DNA of 64,000 nt, taken from Dehalococcoidia bacterium (GTDB lineage: Bacteria; Chloroflexota; Dehalococcoidia; E44-bin15). The stretch is taken from positions 310,001 to 374,000 of the forward strand of contig JBAZMV010000001.1 of NCBI GenBank assembly GCA_041649635.1, in the 5' to 3' direction. Both the position numbers and the translations under genes were made by a program. The notes under the pieces are model-generated. The model had not been told where the DNA came from and did not search any database. It worked only from the letters and a program-made list of their open reading frames with translations. Positions 14,569 through 24,682 of this stretch are shown here, one piece after another (position 1 is the stretch's first letter; each line of letters starts with the position of its first letter).

Positions 14569-16272
14569 CTATGCCATACGCCCGAAGTCGCGCTCAAGCT
14601 GAGATGATGAGAAACGGATCATCGTAGGCCTGCCGTGGGGACAGGTATGCGGCGACTCGGCATTCTCCAGATCGAGGACAAGACGCGTCATCTCATCCAT
14701 AGTCAACACCTTGCCGGCCCTGACCGCGCCGTGGCATGCGATCGAGGCGGCGATCTTCTCTTCCGCCTTCGACCGGTCACCCTCCTCGGAGAACGTGTCG
14801 ACTATCTCATGAACCGCCTTGATGATATCGCCCTCGCCGAGCAAGGCTGGGGCGGTGCGCACCAGATAAGTCTGTCCGCCGAACGGCTCGACGGCGAATC
14901 CATAGGATTTCAGCGCTTCCTGAGCCCTTTTTAACATGCTTTCCTGGCGCGGCGAAAACTCGATGCTCACGTGCTCAAGCATACCCTGGACTGCGACATC
15001 ACGCCTGGCCCGCTGCGCCATCACCTTCTCGAACAGGATACGCTCGTGAGCGGCGTGCTGGTCGATTAGATACATGCCGTCTGGCCCCTCGGCTACGATG
15101 TAGGTGGCAGCGAGCTGCCCGATGATGCGCAGTATCGGCAAGCGCGATTCCGGCAACACCCTGGGGGTTTGCTGCCCCTGCGTATGAGTTGGCTCCTCAA
15201 ACAGTCGCTCCTGGAGCGCGGCTCGACCTGCCCCGACCACCGCACTGGTCGAACCTATAGGACGCGGCGCCCTTTTCGCATCGGGCACAGACGATTCCGC
15301 GACAAGCGCCGCCCGCACCGCCCGCTGCACGAGTGTGAACACCTCCCCCTCGCTGCGAAACCTGACCTCGGTTTTTGCCGGATGGACGTTGACATCAATA
15401 TCGTCGGGAGGAACAGAAATGTTTAAGACAGCAATGGGATGTTTTCCTGTCATGAGCAAACCTGAGTATGCTTCTTCGGTCGCCCGGATCAAAAGTCCGC
15501 TCTTCACCCACCTGCGGTTAACGAAGAAGCTCAAGCTGTCGCGGCGGGAGCGTGCGAGGGAGGGTGGACTGACGAATCCGTATACCTGCGAGCCGCCGTC
15601 CCCGACCTGTATCATAGCCTCGGCCGTTTTCAGCCCGTATACCGCGACAAGAACGTCGCGCAGGCTGCCATTGCCCGGCGTCTGTAGAACCACCTTGCCA
15701 TCGGACGTGAGCTCGAACCTGATCTCCGGATAAGCCATACTGTACTGGCTGACAAGATCCGATATGTGTGCGTTTTCGGTAGAGACCGACTTGAGGAATT
15801 TTAGGCGCGCAGGCACGTTTCGAAAGAGATTCTCTACGGTTACCGAGGTTCCCTGAGTGCCGGCTCCGCGCCCTTGCCCGGTTATCTCCCCGGCGCGCAG
15901 AACTAAGTGCGTACCGACCGAATCGTTATTCGTTTTGGTGATTATGTCAACATGAGATACGGCCGCTATACTTGGGAGCGCTTCGCCTCTGAAACCAAGG
16001 GTGGAAATGTTTTCGAGGTCTGAACTGTCACGAACCTTGCTGGTGGCATGGCGTCGGAACGCGAGAGATGCTTCATTAGAGGATATCCCGGAGCCGTTGT
16101 CAGCGACTCTGATAAACTTAACCCCGCCCTGCTTTACTTCTACCTTGATCTGAGTTGAACCGGCATCGATAGCGTTCTCTATAAGCTCTTTTACCACCGA
16201 TGCCGGCCGTTCTACTACTTCACCGGCAGCTATCTGGGCGATAACTTCCGGAGCTAAGACTTCTATGGGCAT
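14569..16272 (-). CDS. mutL: DNA mismatch repair protein MutL (endonuclease type)
   Basis: Mismatch-repair matchmaker with a GHKL ATPase N terminus (IAAGEVVERPASVVKELIEN; ADNGSGI; GFRGEALPSI) and a C-terminal dimerisation domain. The C-terminal part has the metal-dependent nicking motif DQHA-x2-E-x4-E (DQHAAHERILFE), then ACHGAVRAGK and CPHGRPT. It should therefore cut the strand itself, as in bacteria without MutH. ATG 16272 gives 567 residues; the TTG just before it is less likely. It lies 6 bp after the small zinc-ribbon gene and downstream of mutS on the same strand. Confidence 0.96.
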   Translation of the reverse strand: MPIEVLAPEVIAQIAAGEVVERPASVVKELIENAIDAGSTQIKVEVKQGGVKFIRVADNGSGISSNEASLAFRRHATSKVRDSSDLENISTLGFRGEALPSIAAVSHVDIITKTNNDSVGTHLVLRAGEITGQGRGAGTQGTSVTVENLFRNVPARLKFLKSVSTENAHISDLVSQYSMAYPEIRFELTSDGKVVLQTPGNGSLRDVLVAVYGLKTAEAMIQVGDGGSQVYGFVSPPSLARSRRDSLSFFVNRRWVKSGLLIRATEEAYSGLLMTGKHPIAVLNISVPPDDIDVNVHPAKTEVRFRSEGEVFTLVQRAVRAALVAESSVPDAKRAPRPIGSTSAVVGAGRAALQERLFEEPTHTQGQQTPRVLPESRLPILRIIGQLAATYIVAEGPDGMYLIDQHAAHERILFEKVMAQRARRDVAVQGMLEHVSIEFSPRQESMLKRAQEALKSYGFAVEPFGGQTYLVRTAPALLGEGDIIKAVHEIVDTFSEEGDRSKAEEKIAASIACHGAVRAGKVLTMDEMTRLVLDLENAESPHTCPHGRPTMIRFSSSQLERDFGRMA

Positions 16273-16278
16273 CAAAGA

Positions 16279-16473
16279 TCACTTTATCCACGCGGCCTTC
16301 TGGAAAAACAACTCGGAATACCCGCAATCCCTGCAGATGTAACAATCGAACCTGTAGTCAGGCCCCATGAAGCCGAGCCTCCCGTACATCGTCATATCCT
16401 GTCGCTCCACATTCTCGGAAGAGCATTTGCCGCATTTGGTCGGGATCACATTTATATTCTTAGGCTCTGCCAT
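16279..16473 (-). CDS. Small zinc-ribbon protein, 64 aa
   Basis: Start ATG 16473 has a strong AGGAGG ribosome binding site at 7 nt; an ATG at 16494 lacks one. There are two CxxC knuckles (TKCGKCSSEN and CYICRDCGYSE), separated by a charged strand-rich stretch ending in a FFQKA tail. This resembles predicted nucleic-acid-binding Zn-ribbon proteins. It lies between a membrane protein gene and mutL, but I see no evidence that it works with MutL. Confidence 0.8.
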   Translation of the reverse strand: MAEPKNINVIPTKCGKCSSENVERQDMTMYGRLGFMGPDYRFDCYICRDCGYSELFFQKAAWIK

Positions 16474-16519
16474 TAAGTAACCTCCTGCCGACATTCTTTC
16501 TTGTCGGCTCGACCCCGTC

Positions 16520-16966
16520 CTACCAGTCCTGTTTCCCTTTGGAAAACGCGGCTGTCAGGATTGCGAATATGAAGCCGACTATAGCTGCCGCAAAAGCGAT
16601 ATAGAAGCCGTACGCTACAAAGCTGAACAGGTCATTCACTGCCGCGTCTATCATAAACCAGACTCCTCCTCCAACAGCTACAAGCCCGGCAACTATTGAT
16701 AGAATCCCTAATGTGGCTATAGCCGCCTTGCCGCCTTTAGACGCCAGCGACACGATGAAAGCAGGCAATGCAAAAACCGCCATTAGTATTCCGCCGATAA
16801 ACATCATCAAAACATTAATCGCATCGCTTACTGACATATCTATCGCATCCCATCCCGACATAGACATACAAATTCCCCAGCCACATACCTCAACCCACGC
16901 CAAGAATACGCCGACCACTACCACGATACCACAGATCACAGTAATAATAGATGCTGCTATTCTCAT
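16520..16966 (-). CDS. Membrane protein, 148 aa, four predicted TM segments
   Basis: Hydrophobic stretches at about residues 5-25, 50-73, 82-107 and 117-142 predict four membrane helices. A short loop with CGWGICMSMSGWDAI follows the first helix. The pattern resembles small DUF-type four-helix proteins with unknown role. An AAAGGAGCAGG ribosome binding site precedes ATG. It lies between mutS and the zinc-ribbon gene on the same strand. Confidence 0.78.
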   Translation of the reverse strand: MRIAASIITVICGIVVVVGVFLAWVEVCGWGICMSMSGWDAIDMSVSDAINVLMMFIGGILMAVFALPAFIVSLASKGGKAAIATLGILSIVAGLVAVGGGVWFMIDAAVNDLFSFVAYGFYIAFAAAIVGFIFAILTAAFSKGKQDW

Positions 16967-17058
16967 TGTCCTGCTCCTTTCTTCTTACTGTATTCGCTCT
17001 AGACACCCTTTGCGCAATTGTACTATTAAAATCGGATTTTGGGTAGTCCTGTATAAAA

Positions 17059-19620
17059 TTACTTATTCTGCGCCTTCTTTTTCAGCTCGTACAATTTATT
17101 CAGCGCCTCGAGCGGCGTCATCGCATCCGGCTCCAACTGCGACAATTCCTCCGAGATCTCGGACGACGCTGTATCACCGACGAAGAGTGGAAGCTGAGAA
17201 GACGAGGCCGCTTTTATCTTGCCGTTAACATGCCGCTTATCCTCAAGACCGGTAAGCACCTCCTCGGCGCGATGCACCACCGCGCGCGGCAGACCTGCGA
17301 GCTGCGCCACGTGGATGCCGTAGCTCTTGTCGGCGCCCCCCGGCAACATGCGCCGCAGGAAGATAACCCGCCCGTTCTCCTCGGCGACGGCCACGTTGAA
17401 ATTCTTGACTCTCGGCAGGAAATTCGACAAATCGACCAGCTCGTGGTAATGCGTGGCGAATATGGTCTTAGCGCCCATTTTGGGATGGTTGTGTATGTAT
17501 TCGGCGACGGCCTGCGCTATCGAGATGCCGTCGTAGGTGCTGGTGCCCCTCCCGATCTCGTCCAATATCAGCAGCGACCGCGGCGTGGCGTGGTTCAAAA
17601 TATTGGCCGTCTCCTCCATCTCGACCATGAACGTTGAGCGGCCCGTCGACAAGTCGTCCTGAGCACCAACGCGGGTGAATATGCGGTCGACGATGCCGAT
17701 AGTGGCCGCGTCCGCCGGGACGAAACTGCCAACCTGCGCCATTAACACGATGAGAGCCACCTGCCTCAGATACGTCGACTTGCCCGCCATGTTGGGCCCG
17801 GTGAGTATTATCATCTGCGTTTCATCGTTCGACAGGTAGGTGTCATTAGGTATGAAAGGCTCGCCATCCAGCATGCGCTCCACCACGGGATGACGCCCGT
17901 TAGTTATCGAGATGACGTTGCCCTCGTTCAATTCAGGCCGGACGTAGCCGGAACGCACCGCAACTTCCGCCAGCGACGAGAATACATCGATCTGAGCTAT
18001 CGCCGAGGCCGTATCCAGTATGCGCTCCGCCGCAAGCCCGGTCTGCCCCAGCACCTGCCGATACAGGTTTCCTTCGAGTTCGGCGAGGCGCTCCTGCGCA
18101 TTGAGGATGAGCGACTCATATTCCTTAAGCTGCGGCGTATAGAAGCGCTCGGCGTTGGCCAGCGTCTGCTTGCGGATATAATCGTCGGGCACCTGCTGCA
18201 GGTTCGTGTTCGATATCTCGATGTAATATCCGAAGACCCTGTTATAGCCGACCTTGAGCGACTTCACGCCCGTGCGCTCGCGCTCGGCGCGCTCCAGGTT
18301 CGCCAGGTAGCTCTTTGCGTCCTTAGCCGCAACCCTGATGGAATCCAGCTCCGGCGAGAACCCCGGCTTTATGACCCCGTCGCCCAGGTTCTGCGGAGGC
18401 TCATCGGCTATGGCTTTCGATATCAGTTCGACCGTTTTGCCACACGGATCGACGCTCTGAAACAGCCATGCGACATCACTCGACTGTTCCTTCTGAATCG
18501 CATCGCGCAGCTCGGACGACGCCTCGAGACTGCGGCGCAGCGCCACCACTTCTCTAGGAGTTGCGATTCCTCCCCTGATACGATTGATGATCCTTTCGAT
18601 ATCGACGATTTTCGCCAGGATCGACACGACTTTAGCTCGGCGGCGCGTATCGCCATGGAACCACTCCACCGCATCCAGCCTGCGGTTGAGCTGCACCACG
18701 TCCAGAAGCGGCTGCCCCACCCAGCGCCGCAGCAGCCTGGCCCCCATCGGCGTCCTGGTCAGGTCGATGACCGAGAGCAGGGAGCCCTCCCTGTCCTGGC
18801 GGAACGTCTGGAAAAGCTCCAGATTGCGGCGCGTCTGCGGGTCCAGCGTCATGAACGACTCTGTGCTGTACGTCGACAATCCGGTCAACTGCTTCAGCGC
18901 CGGCTTCTGCGTCTCACCCAGATAGTGCACGATGGCCCCGGCCGAGCGTATCGCCAGCGGCAGGCCCTCGCAGCCGTAGCCCTCAAGCGACGACGTGCCG
19001 AAATGCTCGCGCAGGAGATGCCTCGTGGCCTCCAGCTCAAAATACTGAACGTCGACGGGTGTGACCGGAGCAGCGGCCTGAACCTCTACATCCTTTGGCG
19101 CCAGTATCTCCGACGGGCGCAGGCGCTCCAGCTCCGATTGCATACGCTCAGCCGGAAGCTGCGTGGTCTGAAATTCGCTGGTGGTTATATCTGCGTAGGC
19201 GACTCCGGCCTGTTGTCCTTCTACCACTACCGACGCCAGATAGTTATTAACGTTGCCTCTCAGCAGTCCCGGCTCGACCACGGTGCCCGGCGTAACGACA
19301 CGCACGACATCGCGGTCCACGAGGCCTTTGGCAGCCTTGGGATCGCTGAGCTGTTCGCAGATAGCGACCTTGTGCCCCTTGTTGATGAGCCGTGCAAGGT
19401 AGTTGTCGAGCGCGTGATACGGGATTCCCGCCAGCGGCACCTTGTTGCCCTTGCCCATCTCCCGCGCTGTGAGCACTATCTCCAACTCTTTCGACACGAG
19501 CTTGGCATCATCGTCGAACGTCTCGTAGAAATCTCCCAGGCGGAAGAACACGATGGTATCGGGATACTTCTTTTTGATACGGAGGTATTGCTGTCTAAGG
19601 GGGGTCATCTTCTCGCTCAT
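17059..19620 (-). CDS. mutS: DNA mismatch repair protein MutS
   Basis: Mismatch-recognition ATPase. Domain I begins MTPLRQQYLRIKKKYPD with the mismatch-wedge FRLGDFYETF (Phe-x-Glu). Connector, lever and clamp domains follow. The ABC-type ATPase has GPNMAGKSTYLRQ, DEIGRGTST and FATHYHEL. 853 residues, full length, with a short C-terminal tail. ATG 19620 has no good RBS; a second ATG four codons on is an alternative. Upstream is the divergent glycosyltransferase locus. A 591-codon open frame on the opposite strand is a shadow of this gene. Confidence 0.97.
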   Translation of the reverse strand: MSEKMTPLRQQYLRIKKKYPDTIVFFRLGDFYETFDDDAKLVSKELEIVLTAREMGKGNKVPLAGIPYHALDNYLARLINKGHKVAICEQLSDPKAAKGLVDRDVVRVVTPGTVVEPGLLRGNVNNYLASVVVEGQQAGVAYADITTSEFQTTQLPAERMQSELERLRPSEILAPKDVEVQAAAPVTPVDVQYFELEATRHLLREHFGTSSLEGYGCEGLPLAIRSAGAIVHYLGETQKPALKQLTGLSTYSTESFMTLDPQTRRNLELFQTFRQDREGSLLSVIDLTRTPMGARLLRRWVGQPLLDVVQLNRRLDAVEWFHGDTRRRAKVVSILAKIVDIERIINRIRGGIATPREVVALRRSLEASSELRDAIQKEQSSDVAWLFQSVDPCGKTVELISKAIADEPPQNLGDGVIKPGFSPELDSIRVAAKDAKSYLANLERAERERTGVKSLKVGYNRVFGYYIEISNTNLQQVPDDYIRKQTLANAERFYTPQLKEYESLILNAQERLAELEGNLYRQVLGQTGLAAERILDTASAIAQIDVFSSLAEVAVRSGYVRPELNEGNVISITNGRHPVVERMLDGEPFIPNDTYLSNDETQMIILTGPNMAGKSTYLRQVALIVLMAQVGSFVPADAATIGIVDRIFTRVGAQDDLSTGRSTFMVEMEETANILNHATPRSLLILDEIGRGTSTYDGISIAQAVAEYIHNHPKMGAKTIFATHYHELVDLSNFLPRVKNFNVAVAEENGRVIFLRRMLPGGADKSYGIHVAQLAGLPRAVVHRAEEVLTGLEDKRHVNGKIKAASSSQLPLFVGDTASSEISEELSQLEPDAMTPLEALNKLYELKKKAQNK

Positions 19621-19758
19621 AAAATCTATGGGTGTATTCTACAGGAAAACCACGCAATTGAGTAGAGAGGATTATCGCCTGACTTATCAAACCGCTACTA
19701 AAATCAACTGGGCAGCATCGTCCAGGGCAATATGATAGGAAACATTCCACTACTAGTG

Positions 19759-19764
19759 TATAAT
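19759..19764 (+). promoter_or_regulatory. TATAAT box before the glycosyltransferase locus
   Basis: A perfect -10 hexamer 28 bp before ATG 19793, but no good -35 at 16-18 bp. Confidence 0.35.
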
Positions 19765-19792
19765 ACATAAATTACACTCTGAAAGCAGCCAG

Positions 19793-21094
19793 ATGAGCAG
19801 CGACGAGATGTCTATCGATAACCGTGCTCCCGAAGGGGAAGCTAAAATCGATGACGCCTCACCGAAGCGCCATAGTAAGTTCTCGATCAAAAGACCTCCA
19901 ACATTGGGCCAGGCCTTCAGCACATTCATGCAGAAAACGCTCCCCAACAAATGGTTTCAAGCTTTATGTATAGCTGCCCTGGTTTTTGTTATCTATTTCG
20001 TCACAAGCTCGGGCTCCACACCCTACGACCACTACGTTCGTCTCGCAGACGCCTTTCTCCATGGTCGGCTTTATCTGGAAAATGCGCCTTCATGGTTAGA
20101 GCTGGCCAGATACGGAGAGAAGGGTTTCGTAATGGAACCGCCCGGACCTACCATATTCACGCTGCCCTGCGTCGCTATCTGGGGAGTCAGTACAAATCAA
20201 GCTATCATATCAATGATTGTAGGGGCTGCTGCCATAGGTTTGTTTTGGGTAGCAGCTAAGCAGCTCGGCTGGAATCTCCGATTTCGTGTAGCCATGACCG
20301 TGCTGGTAGCTCTGGGAACAAACTTCTGGTGGGTTTCCACTTGTGGCAGCGTATGGATGTTTGCCCATGTATCGGCAGTATTCTTCTTAATGGCTGCCTT
20401 GATTGAAACCACGGGAAAGAACCGCCCTTTGCTTATAGGTTTATTCGTGGGAATGGCCGGACTGTCAAGATTACCCGTTTTCCTTACCTTCCCCTTCTTT
20501 GCCTATACAGTAAGCCGGGGAATAAGTTCCCGGGGACATATAATTCGCCGTCTCGTGCTTCTCGGTAGCGCTCTAGCTATCATGGGCGGACTGTACCTTC
20601 TCTTTACCTACGGTGAGTACGGTACTATCAACTTAGGATATGAACGCGGCCAATTTGTTGACCAGCCTCTGTTTGCCAAAGGGCTCTTCAGCTTAAGCTA
20701 CCTACCGCGGCAGCTGAATGCAATCCTGTTCCAAGGCCCCGTAATCAGCGATACATTCCCATTCTTCAAACCTTCGTTCATGGGCCTGGGACTTTTCTTC
20801 ACCACCCCAGCCCTGCTGTACATGTTCCTGGCTCACCCGAAGGCCAGCAAGATGACGCTTGCGGCCATGTTAGCTCTCTTGCTCACTTCAATACCACTGG
20901 TGACCTATGGAGCGGTCGGTTTCCTCCAGTTTGGATATCGCTTCAGCCTGGATATACTGCCTTTCATGATTCTATTAGTGGCATCTGGCATGCGCTATCG
21001 CCTGGATGGATTTAAAATAGCTGTAATTGTCTTATGCTGCTGCATCAATCTCTGGGGAACACTATCCTTCAATAAGTTCGATTGGATGGTCTGA
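19793..21094 (+). CDS. Polytopic membrane protein, GT-C glycosyltransferase-like
   Basis: 433 residues. A polar N-terminal tail of about 55 residues is followed by about ten hydrophobic segments. The first outer loop contains YDHYVRLADAFLHGRLYL and then GFVMEPPGPTIFTLP. An acidic loop after TM1 followed by a P-x-P-like motif is the usual layout of GT-C enzymes using lipid-linked sugars. It heads a run of four such genes, so it probably acts in surface glycan or S-layer glycoprotein assembly. No exact family is recognised. Confidence 0.75.
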   Translation: MSSDEMSIDNRAPEGEAKIDDASPKRHSKFSIKRPPTLGQAFSTFMQKTLPNKWFQALCIAALVFVIYFVTSSGSTPYDHYVRLADAFLHGRLYLENAPSWLELARYGEKGFVMEPPGPTIFTLPCVAIWGVSTNQAIISMIVGAAAIGLFWVAAKQLGWNLRFRVAMTVLVALGTNFWWVSTCGSVWMFAHVSAVFFLMAALIETTGKNRPLLIGLFVGMAGLSRLPVFLTFPFFAYTVSRGISSRGHIIRRLVLLGSALAIMGGLYLLFTYGEYGTINLGYERGQFVDQPLFAKGLFSLSYLPRQLNAILFQGPVISDTFPFFKPSFMGLGLFFTTPALLYMFLAHPKASKMTLAAMLALLLTSIPLVTYGAVGFLQFGYRFSLDILPFMILLVASGMRYRLDGFKIAVIVLCCCINLWGTLSFNKFDWMV

Positions 21095-21174
21095 TACTGA
21101 CAGCATAGCCGTACCATCCGAGGATCGCAGATCCGCAGCGTTTAGTCGATCCTCTTAGCACAGGGTTGAATTAG

Positions 21175-23340
21175 ATGATACAGGTGGCATATGCCGTAAT
21201 CTGGTGGCTCATACTGCTGGTTATAGGGCTGATAACCTTCCCTCTGGTATCGAGGATCTGCTTAAGTCTGCCGGATAAAGGCTACTCCATCACCAAAATA
21301 TTAGGGTTGCTCCTCGTAACATATCTTTCATGGCTGCTTGCCAGCATACACATACTTCAATTCGGATATGCCAACATCTCTGTCTCAGCGCTAATCCTAC
21401 TAATCCTTTCTTGCTATCTGGGCAGAAAGAATTTAAACCTGAAGAATCTGCCGCTGCGCAAGATGCTGATCAGCGAGGCAATCTTCACAATCGTATTCGT
21501 GCTATTTCTGGTTTATTTACGATATAAGCCGGATATTTTCTATGCGTACACCGAAGATTTCACGGACTTTGCTTTCCTCCAATCCATTTTGCGCAGCGAC
21601 TATTTCCCACCCGCTGATCCATGGCTTGCCGGCACCAGTCTTTCCTACTATTACGGTGGACAACTCGTTACTGCCATATTGACCATGATATCGAAAGTGC
21701 CGTCCTCAATATGTTATAACCTGGCAGTAGCAATGTTCCTGGGCCTTATCGCTAGTGCCTCATACGGAATCGCATATAACATCACGAAAAGGAAACTCTA
21801 CGGTTTTATTGCTGTCGTTTTCATTTGTTTCGCCGGGTTCAGCTCAGGAGTATTTCAACTATTTGCCTTTGTCTTCCACCATGACCTGCTGGGCCATAGC
21901 GCTACAGGAGCAAGCAGCTTTTCTGAATGGATTCTCAATTTCGATGTAAGTGCTGGTGTGATACCTAACACTGGGAACCTGTACCCTTATGCTGCTTTTC
22001 TGCAAGGTGATTTGCATGCACATACTATAACCATCCCCTTTCAGCTTATGTACATCACACTTATATTTTCACTGCTCAGAAAAAGCGACGAAGCTATTAA
22101 GAGCACGAGATGGGATTCATTACTAACTGTACTTATATTAGGCGTTAGCTTGGGATTTTTCTCTATCATCAATACATGGGATTATCCCCTATACGCTGCA
22201 TTTACATTACTCGCTTTCATACTGCTCAAGATAAAGCTCAGCAAGAAGAGCGTCTTAGGTATCATAATAGTAAGCCTTATATTGTATGTGCCTTACTTTG
22301 TTACCAGAAATTGGGGCGGGACCCATGGTATTGGTGTGGTCCACATCAGAACTGATCTAGCCGATTTCATTGAACTCTTTGCCCTGTTTTTATTCGTGGT
22401 ATTTGCATTCTTCTACGTTTCACTCAAGAAACAGCTGTTTAAAGTGAGAGCGCTTATTGTAATAGCGGCTTTGACTATTGCCATAGCATTGATCTCTTTC
22501 CTAACAGATTTCCAGCTCTTATTAACCCTTATCCCTCTGATTCTGGTGCCCCTATATTGCATATGGAAAGCCCGCGGACAAAATGAGGCGGGATTTATGA
22601 TGCTTTTTATACTCATGGGAGCGTTAATTGCTCTATTCTGTGAGGTTTTTTTCATAGCCGATTCCTTGCCATCTCCATGGGAAAGATTCAATACGGTTAT
22701 GAAATTTTATTTACCTCTGTGGGTTTTCCTGGGTATAGCATCGGCATACGGGATATTCTGGGTGTTGGAAAATACCAAGGGAAAGCTTAAGGTCTTTTGG
22801 ATTGTTCTTCTCATTGTTCTTGTTCTAGCCTCCATAATTCAGCCTGTAGGACAAACAGTGGGATGGACAAGCAGCCAACGCGACTATTTCGGGATCGGTA
22901 GAGGGACGCTAGACGGAGTAGCTTACGTTAAAACCCTAGCGCCTGACGATTACGAAGCGATTCAATGGATAAACTTAAATATAAAGGGGCAGCCTGTCAT
23001 ACTGGAGGCACCCGGCGAAGCGTATGATTTTTCATCACATGTTGCAACCATGACCGGATTGCCTACTGTCATAGGCTGGCTTACACATGAAGTGATGTGG
23101 CGGGGCTCCTGGGATATGGTATCAGGACGAGATACGGAAACGGATAGTATTTACAATGCTCCCGGCAGCGATGAATCGCTTGCCTTACTGAGAAAGTACA
23201 ACGTTGAATACATATTTATCGGCAAGGTGGAAAAGGAGAGGTATTCGCTGGATAGTTTAACAGAGTTCGCCAACCATATCGAGAGATATGCCCTGGTTTA
23301 TCAAAATCAGGACGTAGAGATATACCGAGTGAACCCGTAA
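21175..23340 (+). CDS. DUF2298 family membrane protein (Chlor_Arch_YYY type)
   Basis: 721 residues with about 14 membrane segments. Diagnostic stretches are DFTDFAFLQSILRSDYFPP, PWLAGTSLSYYYGGQ, FLQGDLHAHTITIPFQL and INTWDYPLYA, all features of DUF2298. This family of large, probably glycosyltransferase-like proteins is known from Chloroflexi and Archaea, and is one of the better taxonomic pointers here. The C-terminal 150 residues are soluble and likely external. It is flanked by other GT-C-like genes in the same direction, 80 bp and 94 bp away. Confidence 0.88.
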   Translation: MIQVAYAVIWWLILLVIGLITFPLVSRICLSLPDKGYSITKILGLLLVTYLSWLLASIHILQFGYANISVSALILLILSCYLGRKNLNLKNLPLRKMLISEAIFTIVFVLFLVYLRYKPDIFYAYTEDFTDFAFLQSILRSDYFPPADPWLAGTSLSYYYGGQLVTAILTMISKVPSSICYNLAVAMFLGLIASASYGIAYNITKRKLYGFIAVVFICFAGFSSGVFQLFAFVFHHDLLGHSATGASSFSEWILNFDVSAGVIPNTGNLYPYAAFLQGDLHAHTITIPFQLMYITLIFSLLRKSDEAIKSTRWDSLLTVLILGVSLGFFSIINTWDYPLYAAFTLLAFILLKIKLSKKSVLGIIIVSLILYVPYFVTRNWGGTHGIGVVHIRTDLADFIELFALFLFVVFAFFYVSLKKQLFKVRALIVIAALTIAIALISFLTDFQLLLTLIPLILVPLYCIWKARGQNEAGFMMLFILMGALIALFCEVFFIADSLPSPWERFNTVMKFYLPLWVFLGIASAYGIFWVLENTKGKLKVFWIVLLIVLVLASIIQPVGQTVGWTSSQRDYFGIGRGTLDGVAYVKTLAPDDYEAIQWINLNIKGQPVILEAPGEAYDFSSHVATMTGLPTVIGWLTHEVMWRGSWDMVSGRDTETDSIYNAPGSDESLALLRKYNVEYIFIGKVEKERYSLDSLTEFANHIERYALVYQNQDVEIYRVNP

Positions 23341-23434
23341 TAGTTGCCGCTGTCATGGTATCTGTGCGACAATATGACCACTCCAATAAATATTGGACAT
23401 CAGCGTAAGTTTATCGAGTTAGAGTCAAACGAGA

Positions 23435-24682
23435 ATGCAGACTAAAGCCTTAGAAAAACTGCAACGCTTCGCCTCTCAACGCAGATGGCAGATTGTTCTG
23501 GTCATAGCCGTTCTCGCGATATCTCTCATTATCCGACTTCTCCTTTTCCGTTATCACGGATACTATATAGACGAAAACTGCTTCAAGGCATGGTACGATA
23601 CCGCTGCCAAAGGGGGACTGCATAATTTCTACACTAATACAAGTTGGTGCGATTACCCGCCATTCAACATATACATCTTCTGGATATTCGGTAATCTCGC
23701 TCATACCATAGGTCCGAACAGCTTGGACTTTCTTATCAAGCTGCCTCAAAACCTGTTCGATCTGGCCACAGCTTATCTCATCTTCCGTTTCGTCCGATCA
23801 AATTATTCCTTTCTACCCGCCCTGATTGCCATGACAGTGTATGCCTTTAATCCAGCTATCATTTTCGATCTTGCCGTGTGGGGACAATTTGACTCGATAT
23901 ATACCTTCTTCATGATCGCCTCTCTTTATGCACTTATGCGCTCCAGATATGAGATTTCGGGAGCACTTTTCAGCCTTGCCATACTAACCAAGCCTCAGAG
24001 TATCGTCCTTCTTCCTGTATTGGCCTATATAATACTGAGAAACGGGAGATGGAAACGCGCCATATCAAGCGGTCTGGTATCCATAGCCTCCGTCTTTCTT
24101 TTCATCGCTCCTCTCAATTGGAACGGCGGCCCGATAACCTTCTTGATCGACAAATACTCCGGATATGGCGTATACGAATATAACAGCCTTAACGCCTACA
24201 ATTTCTGGGCGCTCCTTGGCTTCTGGAAGCCGGACACCATACCTCACATGGGATTGAGCTACCAGGTGTGGGGTATTATTATGTTTGTTGCTTTTGTGAT
24301 TTTTATCATGTGGCAGCTTCATCGTAGATATGAGCAAAAAGCGGCGATATTTGCGGTCTTTCTGCTCATGTTCGGCTTCTTCATGCTCATGACCAGGATG
24401 CACGAGCGATATCTCTTCCCAACTCTCGCTCTTCTAGTCATGAGTTGGAATGGACGTTTTACACTTAAACGCATGACGCCGTGGCTTTATATAGGGCTAA
24501 CAGGAACCTTCTTGGCCAACCTGGCTTATGTTTTATCAAAGCTGAAAGCGGAGGCCTTCATTCCGGATGGACACTGGTCCCTCTACGTTCTCGCTCCAGT
24601 TAATATAATTCTGTTCCTGTCCGCTACCATATATTTCTGGAGGATTCAGCGCCGCAAACCTGCTATTGAGGAACTTAGATGA
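23435..24682 (+). CDS. GT-C mannosyltransferase-like membrane protein
   Basis: 415 residues with about ten membrane helices. The first outer loop has YHGYYIDENCFKAW (Asp-Glu) and then SWCDYPPFNIY; this acidic pair plus YPP is typical of GT87/mannosyltransferase-like GT-C enzymes. FDLAVWGQFDSIYTFFM is another common motif of the group. The start has a short GAGA ribosome binding site. The next gene overlaps its stop by ATGA, so the two enzymes are made together. Confidence 0.82.
   Translation: MQTKALEKLQRFASQRRWQIVLVIAVLAISLIIRLLLFRYHGYYIDENCFKAWYDTAAKGGLHNFYTNTSWCDYPPFNIYIFWIFGNLAHTIGPNSLDFLIKLPQNLFDLATAYLIFRFVRSNYSFLPALIAMTVYAFNPAIIFDLAVWGQFDSIYTFFMIASLYALMRSRYEISGALFSLAILTKPQSIVLLPVLAYIILRNGRWKRAISSGLVSIASVFLFIAPLNWNGGPITFLIDKYSGYGVYEYNSLNAYNFWALLGFWKPDTIPHMGLSYQVWGIIMFVAFVIFIMWQLHRRYEQKAAIFAVFLLMFGFFMLMTRMHERYLFPTLALLVMSWNGRFTLKRMTPWLYIGLTGTFLANLAYVLSKLKAEAFIPDGHWSLYVLAPVNIILFLSATIYFWRIQRRKPAIEELR

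Noticed and set aside
17890..19665. 591-codon plus-strand frame opposite mutS
   Set aside because: Antisense shadow of mutS; Arg/Gln/Leu-rich composition with no domain.
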